From Tenodera sinensis (Eukaryota > Arthropoda > Insecta > Mantodea > Mantidae), in the NCBI GenBank assembly GCA_030765045.1, contig CM060961.1:137614564-137678563 (forward strand): a stretch of DNA of 64,000 nt, read 5' to 3'. A program made the translations under genes and the position numbers. This document shows, one piece after another, positions 34,541 through 44,982 of this stretch (the first letter of the stretch is position 1; every line of letters begins with the position of its first letter). The notes beneath the pieces were generated by a model, which worked only from the letters and a program-made list of their open reading frames with translations, made no database searches and was not told where the DNA came from.

Positions 34541-35091
34541 TGAGACAGAATATTGACTAATAGAAGATTGTTCATGTAAGAGTGTGTAAATTTTTAATTC
34601 TTTTAATTTGGGTGTATCAGGGACCTATTTTTTTCAATACTCAAAATAGACAATGTCTTCTCAACTGTTTGAGTTCGACCAATGAGAACTGTTGCGCGGA
34701 TGAATACATAAGAATGGCGGTGTTGCGTCATAGGACGCTCAGAAACTACTTTCATTAGCGTCTGTGACTTCAAAGTGTAAGGACGTATAATTGTTGATGG
34801 CGTGTGAATATGTGAATTACACACAAACTTTTAATCGGCGTGGACGCTATCCAATGTTAAAAGTTATTAACTAGCTGATATAGTGATGTAAAGTGTATAT
34901 AAAACGAATAAATGTGTTTCTAATAAAAGTACGTTGGTTTATGCATTCCATTCTACGACCACCTCCCCTGCAGAAAAGAGTGGCGTCTGCTCTAACAAAC
35001 ATTACACCTTTTAGCAAAAACAGTGCTCCATTTGCTGCTATATCCACACTAATATGTGTTAACCATGGTTTTATAATAAAACCCCGCCACA
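34541..35091 (+). repeat. G1 3' LTR
   Basis: 551 bp, nearly identical to 30028-30575. It ends GCCACA and is followed by the target duplication GTAC. Confidence 0.95.
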
Positions 35092-35095
35092 GTAC

Positions 35096-35941
35096 TATGG
35101 ACATTCAACTGAAACAATACTTGATTGTTGAAGAACTTACTCATGAAAATGACAACTGTGACAAACCTTTCGAAAAAGTTGAAGACCATAGCTCATCAGA
35201 TAAATATGAACCAGAAAGGTAGGGGAGTGGGGAATTCTTGAATTACAAAAATCAAGTTGTTAATATAGCAAAGGCTCACCTCACGTGGAATCTACAAACA
35301 TTACAAACACACACACATGCATGCGCACACACACATACACACATACACACACCCCATACCACACACACACACACACACACACAAAACCAATGCAGCTGGT
35401 TAAAAAAAGGAATATTTATCCCAATGGCAAGAAGAAATAAAAAAAGGAGGAAATAAATTTGGTAAGTACGTAATAATCAATTCAGGAACACATGACCGTT
35501 TTGTTGAAGTCCAAAAGAATTATCAACAAGTGACTACTCTGAATTTAAAACAGTAGGCTTTAGCTGTAGCATGACAACTTATAGATTTTGAATTTAAAGC
35601 TTCTGACAGCTGGGTTCATAAATTCATTTGTCAATGAAAAGTGATGCTTGTATGTAAATTAAAAGATTGACCAATAAAGATGGTTTTATAAAACTTTTAT
35701 GTAAATAAAACCCTACCCAAAATTTTATTGGAGTGGTAATCAAAGTTTTAATTTTCCACCATTAAAAGTGCATTTGAAATTAATAATTCAACTTTTTAAA
35801 AAGAAAATATCTTCTAATTCAATTTTAATTAGCTGTAACTGTCATTTCATAAATAAAAAATTATTTATGATGTAATTGATTATATTTTAGGTCATTAACT
35901 TTATTAAAAAGTTTAATTTTTTAAAAAAATATTTAAAGAAA
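35096..35941. other. No gene; (CA)n microsatellite
   Basis: AT-rich flank of G1. The only notable structure is a CA-rich simple repeat at 35306-35384. Confidence 0.55.
35306..35384. repeat. (CA)n microsatellite, interrupted
   Basis: CA dinucleotide runs with ATGCATGCG and CCCCATACC interruptions. Confidence 0.97.
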
Positions 35942-36181
35942 GTAATTATTATTTATTTATACCAACAAACTTACTGTTGGTGTTTTTAAACATACAAGCC
36001 ATGTGTGGGCAAAGTTTGAGGTAGAACTGGAACTTAAAAATTCAATGCCACAACTGGGATTTGAACCACAGACCTTCCGCTTACCGGGCGGTTGCTCTAA
36101 CCACTGAGCTATTGTGACAAACTTCCAGAATGGCATTAAATTCTCAAACCAGTTCGTATTTCTCCTGGTAAACCACAAAGG
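35942..36181 (-). repeat. tRNA-containing dispersed repeat S2, copy 1
   Basis: On the minus strand the repeat has CAATAGCTCAGTGGTTAGAG (A box) and GGTCTGTGGTTCAAATCCC (B box) inside a tRNA-like module. About 70 bp precede it (GGTTTACCAGGAGAAATACG) and a body with CCCACACATGGCTTG follows, ending in TAAATAAATAATAATTA. Copy 2 follows at 36267-36481. This copy has about 20 extra bases near 36030 relative to copy 2. Confidence 0.85.
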
Positions 36182-36266
36182 CAATCTCACATCAGAGACA
36201 AATTACCCCAATGGTTACTTACTATTGTAAGTACTTTATATCCCAAGATTAAATAACCTTCAGATG

Positions 36267-36481
36267 GTAATTATTATTTATTTATACCAACAAACTTACT
36301 GTTGGTGTTTTTAAACACACAAGCCATGTGTGGGCAAAGTTTGAGAGGTAGAACTGGGATTTGAACCACAGACCTTCCGCTTACCGGGCGGTTGCTCTAA
36401 CCACTGAGCTATTGTGACAAACTTCCAGAATGGCATTAAATTCTCAAACCAGTTCGTATTTCTCCTGGTAAACCACAAAGG
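36267..36481 (-). repeat. tRNA-containing dispersed repeat S2, copy 2
   Basis: Almost identical to 35942-36181, same orientation, 85 bp away. Both copies share the same left edge (TAATTATTATTTATTTATAC on the plus strand) and right edge (ACCACAAAGG). No target duplication was found for either. That favours a local duplication or a longer shared unit over two independent insertions. Confidence 0.88.
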
Positions 36482-36485
36482 TTAC

Positions 36486-36735
36486 ACGAGGTAGCATGGA
36501 ACCTGGATCACCTGCGTAGTAAGCAAGTTTGCTGCAAACTCAGCCATGTCACAGTGCTGGCTTGGCATAAAAATTGACCAGTGTAAAAGCTATGCATAAA
36601 TCTTTAGAGCCCTTTTTTTTTTTAATCTTCTGGCTAGTGCGCCTTACTACTTTATTGGGTGTAAGGCATACTACTAACCTGCAAAGTGTCATCCCGAACT
36701 GAATTTCCAAGACCGTAAGGTCCCCTTACAAGACT
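36486..36735 (-). repeat. Dispersed repeat D1, copy 2
   Basis: Inverted relative to the copy at 29505-29860. Its minus strand shows AAGGGGACCTTACGGTCTTG, ATTCAGTTCGGGATGA, GCACTAGCCAGAAGA and TGGCTGAGTTTGCAGCAAAC in the same order. A poly(T) run (about 36608) interrupts the middle. Confidence 0.8.
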
Positions 36736-37749
36736 GGATACCCTATAGTTATTAAAAGACTAAGCTGAATATTAATCAAACCATTCACACAGCAGTCACA
36801 TGGGCAAAACACATTTTCATGGGCTAGCTCATTATGGCAAACCTGAGAAACTAGTGGCAATCTCACACTTTTGGTAATGATTACCAGTGTGCAAGCAGGC
36901 AAGCAAATCTCAATATGGTAATATTTCTGCATTTGTCACTCTCCAATGCTTACTGTGAAATTACTAGTTGCACACTTTATCTTGAGTCCTGAAATCTAGT
37001 GCTACGAATGGTCCCGGACAAGAAGGCCTGTATTTTGTCAAAGTAATAATTGAGAATTGTTCATGTTCCAGTATTACCACTCATGCATTTCATCGTATTA
37101 TGTTACCTTTGTTCCTGTTCTTTTGTGTTATCATACAGATTTACTTTTGTGTTTTATTTCATGTTTAACCAAGTCGAACACTAAGTTTAAGTACTAAATT
37201 GCCTGAAGCAGATCCAGCATCAACAGTTCAAACTCTTGTAAATATTAAAAGGAGCAGCAATGTATTTAGCCTTTTACTTTAGCTGAAAAAAAAATACAAG
37301 GCCCTGAATAGTAGTTTCCACATCTAAGATATGACTTTAAGTACAACTGGATAGAGGACAAAAGTCCTATTGCTGTGTTTAGTAACAACACCATGTGGAA
37401 GCTATAGATAAAGTGAGTGAATAGTGTGTAGTATTTTCTTCAGTTTTTAGAAATTGCACAAGATGTCATTAAAAATTACATTTATTCTGAACCTATTCTA
37501 AAAATACAAGAATAAAAGTAGAGGCTCCTTTTCTACAAACAGAAGGTAGAAATAATAATTTATTACAGTCATTTCAGAGGCTTTAGGAACACTGTTAGCA
37601 ACAGTGTAATTAGCAGTAACTGTTAAAACAGAAGCTTTAATAATTATCTTCTAAAAGAAAGCAAGTTGCAAGGTATTAAAATAGGTGTCTGATTGTGTAT
37701 CAGATCATCTTGTCTGTAAGTTTGACTCATTACCTTCCAGTTCCACTGT
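36736..37749. other. No gene recognised
   Basis: AT-rich spacer; nothing recognisable. Confidence 0.5.
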
Positions 37750-37885
37750 CAGTCTCGCTGGCTCAGTGGTTAGATGCTAGCCCACAGATAGCCAGGTCAA
37801 GGGTTCAAATCCGGTCTAGACCAATGGTTTTCAAGTGTGCTTAAAAACAACAGCTCCATGTCAATAGATGTACCGGCATGCAGTG
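37750..37885 (+). mobile_element. SINE S1, truncated or diverged copy
   Basis: The tRNA-like head (TGGCTCAGTGGTTAGATGC, GGGTTCAAATCC) and early body (GTGTGCTTAAAAACAACAGC) match SINE S1. Homology fades after CCGGCATG at about 37878, so the 3' half is lost or replaced. It is more diverged than the other three copies. Trinucleotide-rich sequence (CTA, CTG) follows up to the R1-like element. Confidence 0.85.
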
Positions 37886-37984
37886 GCAGCTGAAGCATAA
37901 ATGCACTTCTAGTGCCAGAATAGTTCCTCAAAATAGTTTGTTTTATAATGCACAACTACAACTACAGCTACGAGACTACTACTA

Positions 37985-40690
37985 CTACTCCTGCTGCTGC
38001 CGCTGCCGCTGCTGCGTAAGATAGAAGTTGAAATCACCTTTTTTACAATTACACCATGGAGTCAGTTGGGGAATTAAGCGCCTTGTCCAGCACGCAGTCC
38101 CGTCCTCTGAGTCCCAAAGAGTCTGCCAATGTTCTAATATTTGTTGAAGAGCCTCCGCCTTACCGATGTCAGTCTGCTGTAGCCAGTAAGGAGACAGGTG
38201 GAGTGTTGGCCAGAACCAGTAACACCTTGGTAGATGTAGTCCTATATGCACTGGTAATTCTAATGGCCACTTTGTGTTGTACTCGGAGGAGCAGTGTATA
38301 ATACAACTTCCGATCCAGTGCCTTTCGCCAAATATCCACACCATAAAGAGAATGGACACCACAACAGAGAAGAGAAGCCGTCGGTTCCGTGCCCTGGGAC
38401 CTCCGATGTTCAGCATTATGCGACTCAGTTGGACAATGGCAGTTTCCGCCTTTTGAATTACGGCCCTGACATGAACACCCATGAACATATTGCGGTCGAA
38501 ATGTATGCAGAGATATTTAAGCGAATCCTGACTCGTTAGAGAGTGTACCAAGCTGAAGATGAATAGAGTGAGTCTTTCGGTCGCCTACCAGGAGTACAGT
38601 TTCTGTCTTATGTGGCGCCAGTGTCAATTATCTGCTGCTCAAGTAAGCATGAATCGAAGCCAGAGCTTGATTAGCTGCCATCTCCAAGGTGTCTATCCCT
38701 AGCAATGGCAACAAGTGCCAAGTCGTTGGCATAAGCTGTAAGTGTGATGCCTGGAGGCATGGGTAGATGTAGGACCCCATCAAAGTACACATTCCATAGA
38801 GTAGGACTGAGGAATGATCCTTGTGGTACACCACACGTCATGTCATGTTGGCTATGGGTACCCACAAGCAACATACGGTCTTCCAGATAACTGGCAAGCA
38901 TATTATAAAGATAAGGAGACAGACTCCGAGAACTAAGTTTGGAAAGAATGCCGCCCCACGGAACAGAGTTGAAGGCATTCTTAACATCCAAGATGACAAG
39001 GGCATAGAGAGGCTGGCTTCCCTGGGGTCTGGACTTTGTTTCCTTAGCGAGTTCCTGTACCCTCCTCAGGGCAGTGAGGGTGGACTGTCTTGCCCGAAAG
39101 CCATGTTGAGCGTCGGTAAATTCACCACTGCCTTCACTCCTTCACTCTACGCAGTATCATGTGTTCAAATAGTTTCCCCAGTACGTTTAATAGACATATG
39201 GGGCGGTATGTGGTAACACCCAAATCTTGTTTAGGTTTCGCCAGGAGTACTAGTTGCGATCTTCCACACAGCTGGAAAATCACCGCACAATAGTGAATGA
39301 TTATACATTGCCAGACATTCAGTCGGATATTTTCTGACGACCGCTTTTACGACCATAGGTGTGAGGCCATCCGGTCCAGGTGATTTGTTGTTCTTCAATT
39401 TGGCGACAGCTCCAAGAAGGTCCTCGGGTGAAAATAAAGGTACCTCATCCTGGGGCACAAAATGTTTAATCCAGTATACAAGAACATGAGCCGGAAATAA
39501 ATTACGGGCTATTTCCAACTGACGATCATCCGTTAGTATCGTAGAGTGAAATCTGTTGGTGGCCAGCTTATAGCCCTGGCCCCATAGATCAGAGTCAATT
39601 TAGTCAAGGAGTTTCTGTCATACAAGACGTTTGGCTTCCATTATTGCTCTTTTGAGCAAAGCCCTGCTTTCACGGTATTGTTCTAAGTAGGAACGCTTTT
39701 GCTCGTCGTCACCCCTTTTATTAGCCCTAACCATAGCCCGTCGGTATTGCAGAGATTGCCGACGTTTGGCTCTTATATCAGCGGACCACCAGTGGACAGG
39801 TTGACGAAAAGGCCGGGCGATCTTTCTGCGAAAGACCTTATCGCAGGCGCTTTGTAGAAGGTGAGAGAAATCCTGAGCCGTCTAAGCTGGTGCGTTTGAG
39901 GTTTGCAACAGACGGCCAACCTCTGCCAACAGAAGACCAAGTGACTCCGGTGCCACACACCAGCCCGTAGAGCGCAGAGGACTGCCCAACTGTCGTGGAC
40001 AATAGCCAATCTTGACATCATAGAGAATGTGTTGGTGATAACTGAGAGTCTCCTCTTCCGGTACTTCCCAGTGAAGGATGTGTTTAGAAAGATGGTTAGT
40101 GCTGAACGTGATGTCCAAATAAGATGCACTGTCACGCCGGATAAATGTAGGTGCGACCCCATGATTATGGACAACCAGATCATCTTCGGCTAGCCTCTCT
40201 GCCAGTGTGCGGCCTCTGGCATCTTCCACAGGGGAGGACCACTGATGAGATTTAGCGGTGAGATCTCCTTCCAATAAAATCTCTTTGTTGTGACACCCCA
40301 TATCCAGTCGCAACGCATGTAAAAAGGCAGTGAAAGTCCTCAAGTCTACATTAGGAGAGATATAACAGCCGTACACAATTAGCGTCGGAGTTTCCAGCCA
40401 CACGAAGCCATCACTGTTGCCAGTGCGCACTACCTTAATAGCAGCAAATGTGTAGAGCGACTTCAAGATTACGGTCTGTATACCATTGTGGACGGGCAAC
40501 TTTTTGTTTGGTAGGTTCCGCCATTATTATCAAGTCCGCATTGTGCTCAAAAGCTATCTGCACCACGAGATCCGTAGCTGCGTTCCCTCTGTCGATGCTA
40601 CCTGTAGTAAACGTATGAAAGAGCGTCTAGGAGGGTCAGGGGCAACAGGAGAGCGATGCAAACCTCGGTGACCATATCGGTTAAGGACTG
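37985..40690 (-). pseudogene. R1-like ORF2: endonuclease and reverse transcriptase
   Basis: The N-terminal endonuclease can be followed on the minus strand: NADLIMAEPT, then VYGCYISPNVDL, then LEGDLTAKSHQWSS (GDFNAK-type). It continues with SYLDITFST and SYHQHILYDV (the SDH-type catalytic His region). The RT follows with LKNNKSPGPDGLTPMVVKAV (about 39390), DVKNAFNSVPW (motif A, about 38985), CGVPQGSFLSPTLWNVYFD and TAYANDLALV (about 38720). The active-site YADD box reads YAND, which replaces a catalytic Asp with Asn. The C-terminal piece (38551-37985) carries RMLN-GPRARNRRLL-type sequence and ends in a Gln/Arg run read from a trinucleotide repeat. At least five frame changes disable it. Confidence 0.85.
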
Positions 40691-40883
40691 CCATTGGTAC
40701 CTAGTAGACACCGGGAGTGGGCATGGTTGAGCAGTTGATATTTGGGGCAACTGTAAGTACCCAAGTTATGGCCTAGCTGGGTGCACGTAATACAATAAGG
40801 GTCATTGGTGCAAGCCGCAGCCAAATGACCCTCTTACCCGCACTTCAGACAGACAGCACCTCGGTTAGGTCCATTGTATTTGT

Positions 40884-41112
40884 CGGTCTGGGTGGCTCAG
40901 TTGGTTAGACGCTGGCCTAGTGATCCCAAGTTCGCGGGTTCAAACCCGGCCCAGGCCGATGGTTTTTAAGTGTGCTTAAAAACGACAGCTCCATGTCAGT
41001 AGATTTACTGGCATGTAAAAGAACTCCTGCGGGACGAAATTCCGGCACACCGGCGACGCTGATGTGATCCTGGCAATTGACAGCGTCGTTAAATAAGAAA
41101 ATAATTTTTTTC
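40884..41112 (+). mobile_element. SINE S1 inside R1-like ORF1 zinc-knuckle region
   Basis: Full-length S1 with A box TGGCTCAGTTGGTTAG, B box GGGTTCAAACCC and body CGGCACACCGGCGACGCTGA. It ends GTCGTTAAATAAG plus an A/T tail. The 13-bp target duplication CCATTGTATTTGT (40871-40883 and 41113-41125) is perfect. The host protein frame resumes on the other side, which shows that the insertion came after the R1-like element. Confidence 0.95.
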
Positions 41113-41677
41113 CCATTGTATTTGTTGGCGCGATGACCAAATTCTTGACAGCGAAGGCAGCGGGGAATGGTAACCCGTTCCTGGATCTTACAGGAGCACC
41201 AACCAATACGGACGTATCCAAGTTTAAGGGGTTTAAGTGAGACATCCGTGCGCACTGCGATGCTCACTGTCCTTCAGTCGTCGTCGGTCTCATAGATTTC
41301 ACCTGAATAGCTGCAACATCCATGCCAAAAGCGTGTGAGGGAGCCTCCTGCACCTCTAAAGGAGTAGTCACCGCATCAATCCCATGAACGTGGAAGAGTT
41401 TGAGGTTTCGAACAGGACAACGGGCCGCCGTGTTAGAGACTTTAGCGGCTATTGCCGAGCGTAAGGTTCCCCCTTGTCGTCGCCTCCTTTGATAGTCAAA
41501 AGCATTTAACCTCCACGAGTCTTCCGGATGGTTTGTACCTCAATTCTGAGACTCTCCAAGTTCACTTGTTGTTTGACCTCCTTCAAAAGGTCGGAATAAG
41601 TACGCGGTCCAGGAGAAACAATGATAGTTCCGGTGTCCGGATGCGTCGAGGTAGGCCGAGGTAGTGAACCAGGTGGA

Positions 41678-41911
41678 AAAATTAAAAATTATTTTCTTGT
41701 TTAACGACGCTGTCAATTGCTAGGATCACATCAGCGTCGCCGGTGTGTCGGAATTTTGTCCCGCAGGAGTTCTTTTACATGCCAGTAAATCTCCTGACAT
41801 GGAGCTGTCGTTTTTAAGCACACTTAAAAACCATCGGCCTGGGCCGGGTTTGAACCCGCGACCTTGGAATCCGTAGGCCAGCGTCTAACCAACTGAGCCA
41901 CCCAGACTGAC
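41678..41911 (-). mobile_element. SINE S1 inside R1-like ORF1, minus strand
   Basis: Full-length S1 in the opposite orientation to the copy at 40884. The 12-bp target duplication GAACCAGGTGGA (41666-41677 and 41912-41923) is perfect. The two copies differ at scattered positions, so they are independent insertions. Confidence 0.95.
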
Positions 41912-42656
41912 GAACCAGGTGGAGGCTTACTGACCCCAATCCTCTGAAGTCGAGGGGTATGTAGAACTACAGTCACACCAGAGGTCATGAATGCATATTC
42001 CAGCAGTTTCTTCACAACAATAAGGTCACATTCGACGGGCAATGGAAAGTGGATCTTCCATCTCCCGTGTTCCCGTGCCACGTAAGCGAGAGAGACGGTC
42101 AACTAGCAGCCTGATGTTATCACCTTCCTCTAGGACTGCGAAGAGGTAAGTTCTGCTGTCCGAAACCCTCCGGCCACAGGAATTTTTGTGGTGGGGGTAA
42201 GATAGGTCACGCTGGCATACTCCGCATCATGGTCTTCAAGCTCCAAGATCTCCGGGAAGCGTTCCCTGAAGAGGCGTGCAATGCCAGAGTTCATGGTCGA
42301 ATCAGTGGTGCAGATGGCAAGGTCACTGTCTGTACTCGCCAGAGGGGGATTACTATATTCGGTTTCCACGTTCTGAACACATCAGTCGGCCAAGCCTCAG
42401 CCAGCAGTTGCGGCAGAAGTGCAATATTATCAATTCGTTCCAAATTGGCACGGATGTCTGCGGCACTGCGGGAGCCCGAACGCATGGTGTAGGCAAAGGG
42501 ACACCGCTGGTTCCGTTTGGGTGCTTACCAATGGAGAAGTGTTAGACACAGTTTTCAGTTTGGACTTCAGCATTGAGGGATACTCCCACATAAGCCAAGC
42601 GCTAAGAGACTCAGTGATGTGCTGAACTCTCTGAATCTTTGTTTTGATTGTAGTCT

Positions 42657-42676
42657 TAGTGTTCACGTGAACACTA
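42657..42676. repeat. 20-bp perfect palindrome with CACGTG core
   Basis: TAGTGTTCACGTGAACACTA is a perfect palindrome centred on CACGTG (an E-box). It lies just upstream of the R1-like ORF1, so it may belong to the 5' end of that element. Confidence 0.9.
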
Positions 42677-43312
42677 ATTAGGTCTCTTCATCAGATTCGG
42701 CAACTAAACGTTGCTGTTTCAGGCCTCTTCAGGGGGGCCTCTTCCCACTTCCCGCGCAATTGCTCTTCCTAGAGCTGCCTGCTGATGACGTCACACGGGA
42801 GGCACGCAGTACTGATACTCATACGTGCAGCTTACATTTTACGATACGCTTCAAATCCCATCGTACTATCCAAGTATCTCTACTTACCTTGTTTTCTGAC
42901 ATGAAATGTCAACGCAAGCATTTTAATTGAAAACAAATCTCTCATTTGGTAATATTTTGTAAAACAGAAATGAAAATTATCTGTAGGAAGAAGGAACAAC
43001 AGTGTGCCAGATAATCGTGCAATTATTACTTTGTTAAGAGCTTCCAACACGCTTTTTCACTTTCTTCGATATTTAGGTTATAATTGCAATGCAACCCTTA
43101 CTAAAAGGCCTTTTAATAATGTAATAAGTGAAAACAGAATGTGAGACTGACCTTCTTTCCCTATTAAGGTAGTATTAGCTGTTCTTCTAAAAAATAACTG
43201 GGCGGCCACTCTTTTTCAGCAATATGAAAATACAACATAGAGGAAAATGGAATAAATAACACAATTATGATAGCTATCATTTTTTGAAAATACCAATATA
43301 CTTGAAGCGGAG

Positions 43313-43348
43313 AGTGAGAGAGAGAGAGAGAGGGGGGGGGGGGGGAGG
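43313..43348. repeat. (GA)n followed by poly(G)
   Basis: Roughly ten GA repeats run directly into a run of about fourteen G and then GAGGAA. Confidence 0.95.
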
Positions 43349-44564
43349 AAAAGGTTTGCCTATCGCTTTCACCTATGAATCCTTTATAATGTGTAATGAA
43401 AGATTATCTCTGTTAACCTGAATATAGAGAAGGATAAGGCTTGGTAAGAATACTTTGTACAAGAGTGAGCAAAGAAAATCATTTGTAATAGCACATCAGA
43501 TTTTTATCATTAAAATATATGCTGTGTATATTTTAATACATTAAACAATTAGAAATAATTTTAGTTATACATGTTACGCGTTTTCATAGATGACCACAGT
43601 GATCAAAACTAGAGAAAATCTTATTAGAGGTTGTAAAATAGTGTGATTAATTGCAAATTACGTTTATTTGTGAAATATCATCAAAGTATTGTATAATTGC
43701 AAGGTTATTTCAGCACGGGCCGATTGCTCCTTTTCTTTAAAATGGGAAAGAAATATTGTCCGTATTTCCTGACTGTGAAAGAAACACTGCATAGCTATAC
43801 AGAAGTGTTAAAACAGCATATGAACATTAAAATGAGCGGAGCAGTTTTATCATATTTTACATACAATTTAAAAACTATGTTATGCATTACAAAAACTGAA
43901 TGAATTTTTAAAAACTACATATAAACAGTACTTTTCACTATAAAATTAGAATTTTGAAAAGCTAATCTACTCATTTTGTCATACATGCTATTTTCTGGGT
44001 TCATCATAAGTATAAACTCGTTAGAACAGAGGGATCTTCAAGTAAGTGCACCTAAGGGAACATCAGCATACCAAAATTATTTGAATAACAAATTAAAAGC
44101 TGTAACAATGACAAAAACGAACGCGAGGAAGTGTCAGCAGTGTGTGTCAGTAGCTTCTTCTGAAACAACCTGACCAAATGTAAGTCTGCTTTTAAGATCA
44201 AACAATAATTTGTTACTTCTTATTTTGATTGTAGTTTCGGTGGCGATGGTAAAATTGGTTTGTAATTAGTAGAATGTGTTGACGAACATCTCTAATGTTT
44301 TTCTTCAGCTGAGGTATCTTTTATACCACATATCATTGCATTTTACTACACTTTATTAATTATTGCTTAAGTGTTTACACAATGAAACTGTCAGTCAAAG
44401 CTTTAAATGGTATATGTCAACACAGGTTTGAAGTGCTCACTTTCAATTGCCGTCTGAACTGCGCGTGCTCTCTGACTTCCATGTGACGTATGTTGCTTGC
44501 AACCAATGGCAGCAATTGTGCCGGAGTGGCCTACCTTCTTTTTCTATTTAACTTGCAACAGAAC

Positions 44565-44615
44565 ACCTAGTACTAGCACTACTATTACTGTTACTACTAC
44601 TGCTACTACTACAAC
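44565..44615. repeat. (CTA)n-rich trinucleotide repeat
   Basis: Imperfect ACT/CTA repeats interrupted by GTT and GCT. Confidence 0.9.
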
Positions 44616-44723
44616 ACTAAACTGGATTAATTCTCGGAATGCACCTTTGTTACTCAAGTCCTTAATGCAAAGTATCCACATACTGCTAATTCTAACTTTC
44701 CAAGAATCGTATGCAATTGATTT

Positions 44724-44862
44724 TTACTTTCTCTACTGGTAAGTAGGGGAAGTATTGTATTCCACCCAAAAGTTTGAAGTCGAAATTTCAGCGGAGATAT
44801 ATGTTTTGAGACCTCCTGAATCCAAAAAAATCATTTTTAGAAAAAGGTCCGTGTGTGCGCGC

Positions 44863-44917
<55 letters not shown>

Positions 44918-44939
44918 TGTCAGTCTGTGTGTCTGTGGA
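44724..44939 (+). repeat. Dispersed repeat D2 with (GT)n tail, copy 1
   Basis: It begins TTTACTTTCTCTACTGGTAA, continues with AGTATTGTATTCCACCCAAA and ends in a long GT run. A second copy is at 51991-52187. Both copies sit immediately to the left of a G2 element, but at different insertion points within or just after the repeat. Confidence 0.88.
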
Positions 44940-44982
44940 CAGCATAACTCAAAAACAAAAAGTTGCTAATAAACCAAAGTTG

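Larger units (their letters stand above)
30028..35091 (+). mobile_element. LTR retrotransposon G1, gag-only Ty3/gypsy derivative
   Basis: The element runs LTR - primer site - gag - integrase remnant - long 3' region with tandem repeats - polypurine tract - LTR. It is flanked by the 4-bp direct repeat GTAC (30024-30027 and 35092-35095). The two LTRs begin TGAGACAG and end CCGCCACA, and they differ at only a few positions, so the insertion is young. Nearly all of pol (protease, RT, RNase H, integrase core) is absent, while gag is a complete open frame. It can move only with enzymes supplied by another element. Gag is clearly related to that of family G2 at 45-63 kb. Confidence 0.95.
40690..42500 (-). 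pseudogene. R1-like ORF1 with zinc knuckles, SINE-interrupted
   Basis: The frame runs on the minus strand through RLFRERFPEILELEDHDAEY (about 42290) and REHGRWKIHFPLPVECDLIV (about 42060) to the first SINE (41911-41678). It resumes with SDLLKEVKQQVNLESLRIEV, passes KLGYVRIGWCSCKIQERVTI and reaches the first zinc knuckle (RCLRCQEFGHRANKY). It is interrupted there by the second SINE (41112-40884). After that, VCLKCG-EGHLAAAC and YCITCTQLGHNLGTYSC complete the knuckle array, with one stop inside. ORF1 proteins of this kind bind element RNA. Confidence 0.8.
37985..42660 (-). mobile_element. R1-like non-LTR retrotransposon with two SINE insertions
   Basis: On the minus strand this is a two-ORF LINE: ORF1 with CCHC zinc knuckles (about 42500 to 40690), then ORF2 with an AP-type endonuclease and RT (about 40690 to 37985). 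This order fits the R1/Jockey superclade, and ORF1 with zinc knuckles suits R1-like elements. SINE S1 copies interrupt ORF1 at 40884-41112 and 41678-41911. ORF2 stops short of the expected C-terminal zinc finger and 3' UTR. All frames are broken, so the copy is inactive. A 20-bp palindrome lies at its right edge. Confidence 0.85.
42677..44723. other. No gene; simple repeats
   Basis: 2 kb without a recognisable gene. It contains a (GA)n/poly(G) run at 43313-43348 and a CTA-rich trinucleotide run at about 44565-44615. Confidence 0.55.

Noticed and set aside
35238..35456. 72-codon His/Thr-rich open frame
   Set aside because: It is the translation of the (CA)n microsatellite.
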